The notes: a model not told the origin generated them from the sequence alone. Numbered from the stretch's first letter, positions 49,255-60,963 are shown. The stretch is 64,000 bases of DNA from Lutraria lutraria (GCA_964023205.1 OZ026844.1:6880840-6944839), one strand, 5' to 3'. A program made the numbers and translations.

Positions 49255-50265
49255 AGAAGTGCTACTAGGAAGACAGGGAACATGCTATTTGGTAATAATA
49301 AGCTATATAAATTTTTGAATTCTTACAACAAATTTCCATTATGTATGAAAAATAATTTATATTCCACCCTAAAAACGACCTAATTTTCTCTTTCTTAAGA
49401 AAAGTATCTTAATTTGGGACATTGTCTGTTAATATCTACTATGAATAGAGCTAGATACATACTTATTTTGTTTCTTCTCTACATAAGCACATGTTTTATT
49501 CAAGCTAAAGGTATACATTGTAATACTGTAATAAAGACTATACACACAAATACTGTAAAACATGTCAAATTATAAAATATTTGTTTTTGTCAAATTTCAG
49601 TTATCTCAAACTAATTTCCAGGGTCCCTAGGAATTTGAAATAATGAGATTCAACTGTAATTTTAAAGATAGAGAGGCCCATGAATATTTTAAACAGTTTC
49701 TGTATCATAGCCATGATTCATAATGCAGCTTAACTGATATTGTCATTAATTTTATGCAAGTATACAGTTCTGTTCAATATAGTTAGTTTACAAACTTTAA
49801 AAAACATGCATTCAATGTAGGTATTATAGTATGATATAACTATAACCCCATTAAAATTATCTTTCAGGTGTCCATCGACAACTAAAACAACAAGTTGGCT
49901 TAAAATTGCTATCACAGTGACTTGAATATCCTCAATGAAATTGACAATGGTAACTTTGCACTTTTTATAGATCCAATTTACTACCAGCATGTTAGAAGGG
50001 AGGCTAATCTCATACAATAAATGAACATGAAATTGTCTCCCTTGTGTGTTATAATTTTTACACCAACTTAATTTGTAGATGAACTTGCTAATGCAGTACT
50101 AAGAGTTTCTAGAACCTAAGAAGGGCTCAAACATTTTGTACAATATTATGTTAGTGCACTCTGTATGTGTCTGACTTGAGAAAAATAGAATAATACATGG
50201 TTCAAAATTTCTACAACTTATAGACTTTTGCTCATTTGTATCAATCTTGTACTAGTTTGTTTCAT
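49255..50265. other. No gene seen
   Basis: AT-rich sequence. A 95-codon minus frame (50,017-49,730) is Ile/Val-rich without motifs and is probably chance. Confidence 0.4.
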
Positions 50266-50269
50266 TATA

Positions 50270-50460
50270 CCCCCACTTTCCAAAAGTGGGGGCTATACTT
50301 GAATCACTTTGTCTGTCTGTCTGTCTGTCCCTAATTGTGTCTGCTCTATAACTTTGTCATTCATTGGAGGATTTTAAAATTACTTAACACAAATGTTCAC
50401 CACCACTAGAAAATTTGTCACATGCAACTCTCATGGCTGTAGCTCCAAGGGCATACTTAG
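50270..50460 (+). mobile_element. Hairpin-headed repeat with GTCTGTCTGTCC tract
   Basis: CCCCCACTT (50,270-50,278) and AAGTGGGGG (50,284-50,292) form a perfect 9-bp hairpin. CTATACTTGAATCACTTTG and a (GTCT)n tract ending in GTCC (about 50,309-50,330) follow, then a body with TAACTTTGTCATTCATTGGA. This hairpin-tract-body order copies that of the element at 34,951, with different sequence in each part. The 3' end was not found and appears cut near 50,500 by the next element. Confidence 0.6.
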
Positions 50461-50501
50461 AGTTCAAAGGTCGCTTTTGGTCTTTTTGCTACTTTTACAT
50501 A

Positions 50502-51911
50502 CAGGGCGTCCAGTTTTCTATAAATTCCTATATATTCCTATAATTGGGGTCATTTCTACAAATTCCTATTTTTCAGTAAAAAACCCTATATTTCCAAGAA
50601 ATTCCTATAAATTCCTATATTTCTAGGTAAGCAAGAAATGTATGATTCTGAGACAGAAACAAATTATGCATATTACAAACACTTCTTGTCATATGTTTGT
50701 AAATATGCAACATTTACTATAAAATTAATCTTTAATTCTTTCAGCATCCATCAGCACCTGTGTTTAGTCATGATTGATAAAAGTGTTGTTGTTTATGCCT
50801 TTACTCAGAGGATTGTTCTGTATGTTTTGTGTTTTTGCATTATGCAAACATGTTCTATATAGTGTGACAGTACATTGCTAGATCCATATAAACTTGAGTC
50901 ATTAATCAGGTCCCAGACTCATCACAACATAAAAGTAACTTACCATTCCTTGATATGATGCAGCACATGATAATGACACATGTATGAAAAAATCATTGGA
51001 AATATTGACAATTATCAGTTGTTTTCATTTGTTCAACATTAACTGTAATTGAGTACATTATTAATGAATATGTGTTTGAAATGATAGTTACTATGTCTGA
51101 GGGATTACTTTATAATTATTTTTTAATTAAAAAAGCAACAATGAGTACGAAGTGTAGATGTACAAAAAAACTTCTGTCTCGCAATATAAGCCCAGCAATA
51201 TCTTTGCATTTCATGGTCTTTGTTTTTCATCTCTTACATTATCTTTGACATACTTTATGTACATGTAGTTATATGACCATGAAATATCTCTACTAACAAC
51301 ATGAACACAACATCATGTACACAAGGAAAACATCTCTTCTTGACGGATCCAGCTTGATAGCTAGAACTCTGGAAAGTAGAACTTCTTTTGCCAGTCCTGT
51401 TGAATTGGGCCAATTAGAGTCAATTGTATCATTGTTCCTTGATTTTTGTTTGATGCAGAAAAATATTGACAATAAATATAACACCAGACTGTTTCCTAAT
51501 GAACATTTTGTGTAGTGTATTTTCTTTTCTAAATACATGTAATTATTTAAAAGTTGCATTTGTGTTTTACTTCAAAAGGTAGTTTACTATTCTTACTGTC
51601 TATTGTTGTTGTTTTGCATATAGTTATACAGAACAGCACTTAAACCCCAGGAATTTGTATAAAGGAAGTGGGAGGAGCCTAATTTCAAATGGTAACTGTT
51701 CTTTGCAACATTTTGTACTCAGATAACTTTCTGTGAAATAATTCAGGTTTTGAATTCCTCATCAGATGTAAAATTGCCACTTTGTTGGTGAATTTTATGA
51801 TCTACAAATGGGTCATTTAGTTCCTATATTTTCCTATATTTCTGTCCAAAAAATCCTATATTTCAGAGGTTTCTCCTATATTTCTTGGACAAAATTTCAC
51901 TTGACACCCTG
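50502..51911. mobile_element. Possible 1.4-kb TIR element with CCTATATTT-rich ends
   Basis: The left end CAGGGCGTCCAGT and the reversed right end CAGGGTGTCAAGT match at 11 of 13 positions. Both subterminal regions (50,515-50,635 and 51,820-51,895) carry clusters of TTCCTATA or CCTATATTT in direct orientation. No transposase frame was found; the 88-codon minus frame at 51,293-51,559 is not recognised. No target duplication is evident, so the boundaries rest on the termini alone. Confidence 0.5.
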
Positions 51912-52338
51912 TTTAACTTATCAATTTACAAACAGCTTGTCTTGTCTTTAGTTGAATACATTTTAGAAACAATTTTATGAATAAGTTAAGTTGACAGTGA
52001 ATTCCTTTTGAAAGTATGTTTATGTTTTGGACGTATGTGTAATCATTGATTAATTTTAAATTGAAAGAATTAATCAATAGTTTTGTGTGTCAGTTTCATG
52101 TTTCAATCATCTATAAGTATAATGTTAATATACATTCATCAATATAATTCCAAATTGAACCCTTGATATAATGTAGTTGGTACTGAATTATAATCTTTTG
52201 AGAGTATACTGATCATTTTCATTTTGTCCATGCGCTTTAATTAATTTTGTATCTTTTCATACCTGATCTTTATGTATAATATGTCAAATTTCCAATACCG
52301 TTTTCTATCATTTGCATATTAAAGCATGCATTTTAAAT
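51912..52338. other. No gene seen
   Basis: AT-rich spacer before copy 2 of the direct repeat. Confidence 0.4.
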
Positions 52339-52339
52339 T

Positions 52340-52608
52340 TTATTACATCTTGCAAAAACTGCTGAGTTGTTTCGATATTGTTCCAGACATGGAGGTCTTC
52401 CATATTTCATCATTTACAGAGCTTTGGATAGAAGAAATAGATAATACTGATAAAGGTAGAAGCTGTTGAAACTTGAACGAAAGAAAGACCAGACTTGTAG
52501 ATCATTCTTTCCAGGTATGATTGTTGATGAATCAAGGAGTGTCTCACCAGAATCAAGGTGTACCAAGTATACAAATTGAGAACATTTATACCAGGAGGTC
52601 ATTTGAGT
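52340..52608 (+). repeat. Diverged direct repeat, copy 2
   Basis: This is the partner of 48,985-49,250; shared phrases are listed there. It has an extra ~25 bases (around TTGTTCCAGACATGGAGGTC) and more substitutions in its 3' half. The two copies bracket the hairpin-headed repeat and the 1.4-kb TIR element. Confidence 0.75.
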
Positions 52609-52875
52609 TAAGTTAATCCTGAATAATGGATAAGTTTACAGTGTAGATAAAAAGCATATTCTATTGAAATGTTCAAATTTCAAATAGTTCTGCTTTAGTT
52701 ATTGACTTATATTGCCTCATTGTATCATATTAGATTCATTTTAAAACAAGTTATACTGTTTTAACTACATGTACATGTACATTGTATATTATTAAGATAT
52801 GATCAACATACAACATGGTTATTGTATTGTAGATGTTTTCTTCCTGTATAGGTTGATTATGACTCATAATGGACG

Positions 52876-52961
52876 TATATCGAGGGTTCAACGCAACAGT
52901 GTCGTAACTCATATGGAAATAAGAACAAGTTACAACAGTGTTGCGCTGAGCCCTCGATATA
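52876..52961. mobile_element. 86-bp hairpin MITE-like palindrome
   Basis: The left arm TATATCGAGGGTTCAACGCA and the reversed right arm TATATCGAGGGCTCAGCGCA continue through CAC(A)GTG-like and GTAACT blocks, with few mismatches, to a ~20-base loop. The overlapping frames on the two strands (…SRAQRNTVVT and …SRVQRNSVVT) resemble each other only because of the palindrome. Confidence 0.7.
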
Positions 52962-52964
52962 TCT

Positions 52965-53400
52965 CCTATAAATATACATTTGTATCTTGTCACAGAAATT
53001 ATTTATTTGTTTTATGTTTTATATTATAAACATCACTACGACTGGTGAAATCTTGGTCATACCAAATGTGTCGATGTACTGTGATTGGTTTTATGAATAC
53101 ATTGCTTAAACAACATATAGAGTGCTAAAAAGATGAAAGGATGTCATATAATATCATTAACATGACCTGGGATGATTATGTAAACTTGTAAGGTGACATT
53201 GTATATATGTTTTACACAGATCTTCATGTGAAGTTATTATGTATTCTGATACTTATGTGGAGATGTTGTATTCTCATATTGACGTTGAGATGTTATGTAA
53301 TGTTGTGCATCTATCACATTCAGATCTACCTGTGAAGTATTAATGCAATATTGAAAGATGGCTGATGTGGCTGGTTGGCGGGTCATTTTCCCATTTTGAG
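52965..53400. other. No gene seen
   Basis: AT-rich spacer leading into the 50-bp minisatellite. Confidence 0.4.
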
Positions 53401-53424
53401 GAAAACATATTTGAAGTTTTGCGT

Positions 53425-56400
53425 AAATAAGGTTTGCAGGTTACTGTACATGAGAGATGACTGTAGTTGGGAGGTATTTGATATTTACAAGTAAATGTAC
53501 ACAAGAGGTGACTTTAGTTGGAAGATATTTTATATTTACAAGTTACTGTATACATAAGGTGACTGTAGTTTGGAGGTATTTGATGTTTACAAGTTATTGT
53601 ATACAGGAGATGACTGTAGTTGGGACGTAATCAGGATTATACAAATTACTGTATATGAGAGGTGACTGTAGATTGGAGGTAATCAGGTTTATAAGTTACT
53701 GTATATGAGAGGTGACTGTAATTGGGAGGTAATCAGGTTTATAAGTTACTGTATATGAGAGGTGACTGTAGATGGGAGGTAATCAGGTTTATAAGTTACT
53801 GTATATGAGAGGTGACTGTAGATGGGAGGTTATCAGGTTTATAAGTTACTGTATATGAGAGGTGACTGTAGTTGGGAGGTAATCAGGTTTACAAGTTACT
53901 GTATATGAGAGGTGACAGTAGTTGGGAGGTAATCAGGTTTACAAGTTACTGTATATGAGAGGTGACTGTAGATTGGAGGTAATCAGGTTTATAAGTTACT
54001 GTATATGAGAGGTGACTGTAGTTGGGAGGTAATCAGGTTTATAAGTTACTGTATATGAGAGGTGACTGTAGATTGGAGGTAATCAGGTTTATAAGTTACT
54101 GTATATGAGAGGTGACTGTAGTTGGGAGGTAATCAGGTTTATAAGTTACTGTATATGAGAGGTGACTGTAGTTGGGAGGTAATCAGGTTTATAAGTTACT
54201 GTATATGAGAGGTGACTGTAGTTGGGAGGTAATCAGGTTTACAAGTTACTGTATATGAGAGGTGACAGTAGTTGGGAGGTAATCAGGTTTACAAGTTACT
54301 GTATATGAGAGGTGACTGTAGATTGGAGGTAATCAGGTTTATAAGTTACTGTATATGAGAGGTGACTGTAGATTGGAGGTAATCAGGTTTATAAGTTACT
54401 GTATATGAGAGGTGACTGTAGTTGGGAGGTAATCAGGTTTATAAGTTACTGTATATGAGAGGTGACTGTAGTTGGGAGGTAATCAGGTTTATAAGTTACT
54501 GTATATGAGAGGTGACTGTAGTTGGGAGGTAATCAGGTTTACAAGTTACTGTATATGAGAGGTGACAGTAGTTGGGAGGTAATCAGGTTTACAAGTTACT
54601 GTATATGAGAGGTGACTGTAGATTGGAGGTAATCAGGTTTATAAGTTACTGTATATGAGAGGTGACTGTAGTTGGGAGGTAATCAGGTTTATAAGTTACT
54701 GTATATGAGAGGTGACTGTAGATTGGAGGTAATCAGGTTTATAAGTTACTGTATATGAGAGGTGACTGTAGATGGGAGGTTATCAGGTTTATAAGTTACT
54801 GTATATGAGAGGTGACTGTAGATGGGAGGTAATCAGGTTTACAAGTTACTGTATATGAGAGGTGACTGTAGATTGGAGGTAATCAGGTTTATAAGTTACT
54901 GTATATGAGAGGTGACTGTAGATGGGAGGTTATCAGGTTTATAAGTTACTGTATATGAGAGGTGACTGTAGTTGGGAGGTAATCAGGTTTACAAGTTACT
55001 GTATATGAGAGGTGACAGTAGTTGGGAGGTAATCAGGTTTACAAGTTACTGTATATGAGAGGTGACTGTAGATTGGAGGTAATCAGGTTTATAAGTTACT
55101 GTATATGAGAGGTGACTGTAGTTGGGAGGTAATCAGGTTTATAAGTTACTGTATATGAGAGGTGACTGTAGATTGGAGGTAATCAGGTTTATAAGTTACT
55201 GTATATGAGAGGTGACTGTAGTTGGGAGGTAATCAGGTTTATAAGTTACTGTATATGAGAGGTGACTGTAGTTGGGAGGTAATCAGGTTTATAAGTTACT
55301 GTATATGAGAGGTGACTGTAGTTGGGAGGTAATCAGGTTTACAAGTTACTGTATATGAGAGGTGACAGTAGTTGGGAGGTAATCAGGTTTACAAGTTACT
55401 GTATATGAGAGGTGACTGTAGATTGGAGGTAATCAGGTTTATAAGTTACTGTATATGAGAGGTGACTGTAGTTGGGAGGTAATCAGGTTTATAAGTTACT
55501 GTATATGAGAGGTGACTGTAGATTGGAGGTAATCAGGTTTATAAGTTACTGTATATGAGAGGTGACTGTAGTTGGGAGGTAATCAGGTTTATAAGTTACT
55601 GTATATGAGAGGTGACTGTAGTTGGGAGGTAATCAGGTTTACAAGTTACTGTATATGAGAGGTGACAGTAATTGGGAGGTAATCAGGTTTACAAGTTACT
55701 GTATATGAGAGGTGACTGTAGTTGGGAGGTAATCAGGTTTATAAGTTACTGTATATGAGAGGTGACTGTAGTTGGGAGGTAATCAGGTTTACAAGTTACT
55801 GTATATGAGAGGTGACTGTAGTTGGGAGGTATTCAGGTTTATAAGTTACTGTATATGAGAGGTGACTGTAGTTGGGAGGTAATCAGGTTTACAAGTTACT
55901 GTATATGAGAGGTGACTGTAGTTGGGAGGTATTCAGGTTTACAAGTTACTGTATATGAGAGGTGATTGTAGTTGGGAGGTATTCAGGTTTATAAGTTACT
56001 GTATATGAGAGGTGACTGTAGATTGGAGGTAATCAGGTTTACAAGTTACTGTATATGAGAGGTGACTGTATATTGGAGGTAATCAGGTTTATAAGTTACT
56101 GTATATGAGAGGTGACTGTAGTTGGGAGGTAATCAGGTTTATAAGTTACTGTATATGAGAGGTGACTGTAGTTGGGAGGTAATCAGGTTTATAAGTTACT
56201 GTATATGAGAGGTGACTGTAGATGGGAGGTAATCAGGTTTACAAGTTACTGTATATGAGAGGTGACTGTAGTTGGGAGGTAATCAGGTTTACAAGTTACT
56301 GTATATGAGAGGTGACTGTAGTTGGGAGGTAATCAGGTTTACAGGTTACTGTTTATGAGAGGTGACTGTAGATTGGAGGTAATCAGGTTTACAAGTTACT

Positions 56401-56985
56401 GTATATGAGAGGTGACTGTAGATTGGAGGTAATCAGGTTTACAAGTTACTGTATATGAGAGGTGACTGTAGTTGGGAGGTAATCAGGTTTACAAGTTACT
56501 GTATATGAGAGGTGAATGTAGATTGGAGGTAATCAGGTTTACAAGTTACTGTATATGAGAGGTGAATGTAGATTGGAGGTAATCAGGTTTACAAGTTACT
56601 GTGTATGAGAGGTGAATGTAGATGGGAGGTAATCAGGTTTACAAGTTACTGTATATGAGAGGTGACTGTAGTTGGGAGGTAATCAGGTTTACAAGTTACT
56701 GTATATGAGAGGTGAATGTGGATTGGAGGTAATCAAGTTTACAAGTTACTGTATATGAGAGGTGACTGTAGTTGGGAGGTAATCAGGTTTACAAGTTACT
56801 GTATATGAGAGGTGACTGTAGTTGGGAGGTATTTAAGGTTTATAATTTACTGTATATGAAAGGTAACTGTAGTTGGGAGGTATTTAAGGTTTACAAATTA
56901 CTGTATATGAAAGGTGACTGTAGTTGGGAGGTATTTGTGGTTTATTAGTTACTGTATATGAGAGGTGGTTGTAGGTGGGAGTAAT
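53425..56985 (+). repeat. 50-bp minisatellite, about 70 units, with super-repeat
   Basis: The unit is GTTTATAAGTTACTGTATAT, GAGAGGTGACTGTAGTTGGG, then AGGTAATCAG: exactly 50 bases, held in register from about 53,640 to 56,820. Variants are TATAAG/TACAAG, GTTGGG/GATTGG/GATGGG and GACTGTA/GACAGTA. The rare GACAGTA form recurs near 53,913, 54,264, 54,564, 55,013, 55,364 and 55,664. The spacings 350, 300, 450, 350, 300 imply an approximately 1,100-bp block repeated once. Units at both edges (before 53,640 and after 56,820) are diverged and of irregular length, as expected if exchange homogenises the centre. Confidence 0.97.
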
Positions 56986-56989
56986 TTTA

Positions 56990-58020
56990 GGTGTAAATAG
57001 CATCCCTGGTATTGGTAAAACAATCTTAATGTATATATTATTAATTCTTTTTATTGTTAAGTGTTTATATGATAGCATGTTTAACAGTATGTTTAATAAC
57101 GTTGGTACTTCTTCGTAATGTAGCGTACATACTTTTCATTATGTATACATGTATTATTTATTTCATGTGCTTTTTGTATTAGTAATATGATAATTTTGGT
57201 ATATTATATCGAATCTAATTTTCTTAACTCAGTGCGGAGCTAATGTGCTTTTTCATTTGTGGTTGTTAATTTGTTAATATGCTTCAGTATGTCAATGATC
57301 TATTATTGTTTTGTATCTCGCTATTGTTTCATTTTAATAGATTTATTGAAATCAAACTTATTTGCTTTGTGTTCCTATCTCCCTTTACATTCATATTCGT
57401 AGCCTCGCCTTCATGAATAGTTAATAATATCTGAGAGGTTTGATCTCACAAAGTGGTCAAAATCCACGTTTTACACAGAAAAAATGTAAGTCAACATCCG
57501 AATTTTAAATGTTAACGTTGTTAAGTTTGATGTGTCGGGATAATCATACAGGAAGGGTTATCATTTAGCAACGAGAATTTGCAATCACGACGCAACTATT
57601 TAAAGAGGGCACCTGAAGGAAGATAGTGTTTTGTGAGGTGCCTCTGTCACACAAATGGCAATGGTAACTACTATGATACGCAATTGACCAAAGACATGAT
57701 TTGAACAATAATGTATAACCAAATGAAACGTGTGATAAAACAGCACTTCAATGCTGTACAATCGTAGAATGAAATACACTTCAACTGCAAGAGGCTTCAA
57801 TGAAACATCTTCCTGAATAAATATTGTCATTATCTATTTATGATCTTCATTACACGGGACTGAAGACGAGGTTCATTTCCTGGTTACTGACCTGAAACCT
57901 TTTCATGCTCATTGCCATAGAGCATATTATAGTGCATCATCAATAGATTCTATAGTTTTCAGATTCAATTTTCTCTTTATATATTGTTCTGACCTATTTT
58001 ATTAAGCATTACTAGAGTCG
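56990..58020. other. No gene seen
   Basis: AT-rich sequence. A 76-codon minus frame (57,830-57,600) shows no motif. Confidence 0.4.
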
Positions 58021-58022
58021 GC

Positions 58023-58570
58023 TTGATTTCAGAACCGTATTACTTCATTTCTGTCAAAAATAGTGATATTGGTATCGTCTGGAAACGCTCTACAACATGC
58101 ACAGACGTACATGAATGGGCTAAATGGCTGTGCAGCAATACACGAAGTCCAACACATCCATCTTCTAACGACATCACAATCTTTAAACGCTTTTGTCCAG
58201 AAACTAAACGAATGGTCACGAATTGTCAGGAAAGGACACGCAGATTATTAATCAATACCAGAATTGATAATCATGTTCATAATGTCTATAATGTTAAACA
58301 TACCACGTTGTTACGGGTAATTCGTGTAACTCAAAAGAGGCGAAAGTGAACACGCTAGGTATGTGCGATATTTTATCAATACATGTACACAAATTAAATG
58401 GTAAGAAGAGTTGTTTGTTCGATAATCAAAATTGTGTTAAGGATTCGTATTACACTGAAAATAACAATATGATTAGTTGTATTGACGCGACCTTTTATCA
58501 TTCTAAAGACCACAAACAACAGATAAGTGTACCTTGTACTAAGCTGTACATTGTCATTCAGTCATATTGA
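58023..58570 (+). other. Two unrecognised overlapping reading frames
   Basis: A 108-codon frame (58,023-58,349) overlaps by four bases a 74-codon frame (58,346-58,570, GTG start or continuation by frameshift). Together they could be one ~180-residue coding remnant with one frameshift. The first contains a CTDVHEWAKWLCSN segment and a basic C-terminus (TQKRRK). The second is Cys-containing (NQNCVKDSYYTENNNMISCI). A third frame over the first (58,063-58,251) is also open, which weakens the case. No family is recognised and no splice structure was confirmed. Confidence 0.25.
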
Positions 58571-58980
58571 AGTAATATATTATCACATTAAAAAAAAGCA
58601 GATGCAAATATAATAATAATAATCTAAACGGCCGTGCATCTTTGATTTACGTAAAACAGATCCACATTGACAATAAACCCCCGTATAAAGACTGCCATAC
58701 TGTCATTGGTATATTAGTCATAATAGAAATACGGCCTATTATTTGTTTCTCCGTACATAAACACAATAAATATCAATTTGTTTTTATCTACACAAAAATC
58801 GCTTGTGTAATTACATAGTACATGTACATATGTAGCGTTTTATTAATTGATTATAACATAATTATTAGGAACTATATACCACATATACTTCATAGTCATG
58901 TTCTTTTCAATGTTTACTATCCCGTACAAAGGCCCAAACACGATGCAAACAGAGGTTACCCCATGCACTCGGCAAGGAGT
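58571..58980. other. No gene seen
   Basis: AT-rich spacer between the unrecognised frames and the interrupted SINE. Confidence 0.4.
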
Positions 58981-58981
58981 T

Positions 58982-59416
58982 TGATTTATTTGTTTATATC
59001 GAATTTTACGCCACTTTTCAACAGGACACTGGCGTCGCATGAGGCGGACATTTCACCTAAAAATCATCCCTGGGAAGAATCACAGTATAACTAGACTCCC
59101 ATTCTAAACAACTGCCTATTTTAGTTTAAACAATATTTATTCCCAAAGACATACAAGACAATTAATACATAGGAAAATGACATATCGGATTGGAAAACAA
59201 GTTTACTTTAACTTATGTAAATTCCGTTCCGTATGGTATTTGTGAATTAAACATATATACATTTGTATTGGTGTAATGATACAGTATTTAAAATTAAGCT
59301 GTCGATGAAATCATTAGACAAAATGATGCAAATTCAAACAAAAATAGGAGAACTGCCTATTTTCTCACATAAAGAGACATGTTCGGTAGCGGGGCTCTGA
59401 CACACGATCCTCTATC
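58982..59416 (-). mobile_element. tRNA-derived SINE, family A copy 3, split by an insertion
   Basis: The minus-strand tail GGCGTAAAATTCGATATAAA lies at 58,990-59,015, the body (TTCTTCCCAGGGATGATTTT, GAATGGGAGTCTAGT) at 59,060-59,105, and the B-box region near 59,385-59,412. The A-box end is lost. Body and head are separated by 228 foreign bases (59,123-59,350). The pieces are collinear with copies 1 and 2. Confidence 0.8.
59110..59363. mobile_element. Insertion inside SINE copy 3 with 13-bp target duplication
   Basis: AACTGCCTATTTT occurs at 59,110-59,122 and 59,351-59,363, on either side of 59,123-59,350. In the uninterrupted copies this SINE region appears once. A 13-bp duplication is typical of target-primed (LINE/SINE) insertion. 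The insert is AT-rich, has no pol III boxes that I can see, and is not recognised. Confidence 0.75.
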
Positions 59417-59419
59417 TAT

Positions 59420-60370
59420 ATAATTAAGGTTAATATACCTTCAATGTCATTTTATACAAACAAAAAACAAAACAAAAAACAAGATACATATGCCCATGTC
59501 GAAACAAGGACTTTACATTGTATGCATTGTAAAACAATATTTTCATGTTCTCAGATAGGAAGGAGTTATTCCTTTCAAAAGATGTATAATTTTAGAATTT
59601 ATATTTGAGCAAATTTCATGAAACTGAGTGTCCCAGGACTAGGTATTATCAATCCAAATACTTAGTACAAGTACTCTATATACATTGAGATATTTAAAAG
59701 GTAATCTGACACCCCAAAAAACTTACGCCTTTAAACTACATATCTATAATATATTATACAGACATCTGCAATTTTAATGGACATTAAACACAAACGAAAG
59801 TGTAACCTTTCTTTCCTGACACCCTGTAGATGTATACATTAGTGACGCTTTATCGTGGAATGAAATTCACTGAACAAATACTTTCGATTTTAGAAGTCGT
59901 CATGTATAAAAAATAATAAGATAAATATCGGTTTTGAGACTGACTCTCCTGGATAAATCGAATTTAGCCTTTATGCGTACCCGACGTGAAACTCGGTTTG
60001 CACGAACATGTTCTATGCAGTATTTGACCACAGTTGACTCCAACTGACCAATCACAGCACAGAAAGTGTTTGCTACGCTCGCCTCTAAATTTCATAGTCG
60101 TGATATATCCTATACTTAACCATAACTGTTCACTTGTCTTTCAGACGGTGAGTGTTGTCATTTTAAATAAAAAACGCTTTGAAATTTATAAAATGAAATC
60201 CCATTAAAAGTTTTTACATTTTTGATATGTCAAGAAACTTCATCATTGTATGAAGAAAAATGACCAGGGCATATTAAGTGATTGGTATTTCAGAGCATTG
60301 ACTCCCCTCTCGTGCGTGATTTATACTTCTTAAATTCACTGAATAGTAAATACTTATGCCACGCTATTAC
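59420..60370. other. No gene; promoter-like patch near 60.05 kb
   Basis: Mostly AT-rich. Around 59,985-60,150 a GC-richer patch has a CCAAT-box-like TGACCAATCACAG, then a pyrimidine-rich CTTGTCTTTCAGACG directly followed by a donor-like GTGAGTG. It could be a promoter with a tiny first exon, but no gene follows it. Confidence 0.25.
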
Positions 60371-60681
60371 TAGAACCTCCCCAGTAAATGTAAAGTTGGC
60401 AAGGGAGGTGTAGCAATACTTTGGCATAAAATATTGGATACTGTAATATAACAACTCTATCAATTGAAGACGATCGTACTATTGGTGTTCAAATACAAGT
60501 GAATCAAATCCTATAGTATATTGATAAATTGTATAATTTATGGTATATCTATAAAGACTTTGGTGTACCTGTTTTCATGGGAGACTTTAACGTAAATCTT
60601 AAGGTTAGTATGTCTAATACCAAAGAAAAATTGCTGAGTAACTTTTTGTCATATACTAACATGTATGCTGTTGATAAACTG

Positions 60682-60963
60682 GATTTATAGTCTTTAAGGG
60701 GTATAAAGTGTAAAGAGTTTGTGAAGCTGGTAAAACAATGACAAACATGTAGATGAGTTGAAACTGGGCTTTTATTAAAGCCATAAAATTATCAAACATG
60801 CTATGTATAAAACATGTACAGCAAAGTATGTAGTAGCAGAGAATTCATAAACCAAAAAAACATTGAAACATAAAATCATTGTCTTAACTGGGCAAAAAAT
60901 ACCGTCACAACATAAAAACCGGGAACCGGGCTTTTTGGCCGCCCAGACAAGCTCTTGATTTAT
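60682..60963. mobile_element. 268-bp insertion in the LINE endonuclease with GATTTAT duplication
   Basis: GATTTAT occurs at 60,682-60,688 and 60,957-60,963. Removing 60,689-60,956 and one duplicate restores an uninterrupted frame reading DKLDLCKGYCTH across the site. The insert contains GGGCTTTTATTAAAGCC and CCGGGAACCGGGCTTTTTGG and encodes nothing recognisable. I could not find convincing terminal inverted repeats, a poly-A end or pol III boxes, so its class is open. Confidence 0.8.

Noticed and set aside
49730..50017. 95-codon minus-strand frame
   Set aside because: Hydrophobic, low-complexity composition with no motif or homologous copy; expected by chance in AT-rich DNA.
52751..53029. 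Similar frames on both strands
   Set aside because: The similarity comes from the hairpin at 52,876-52,961.
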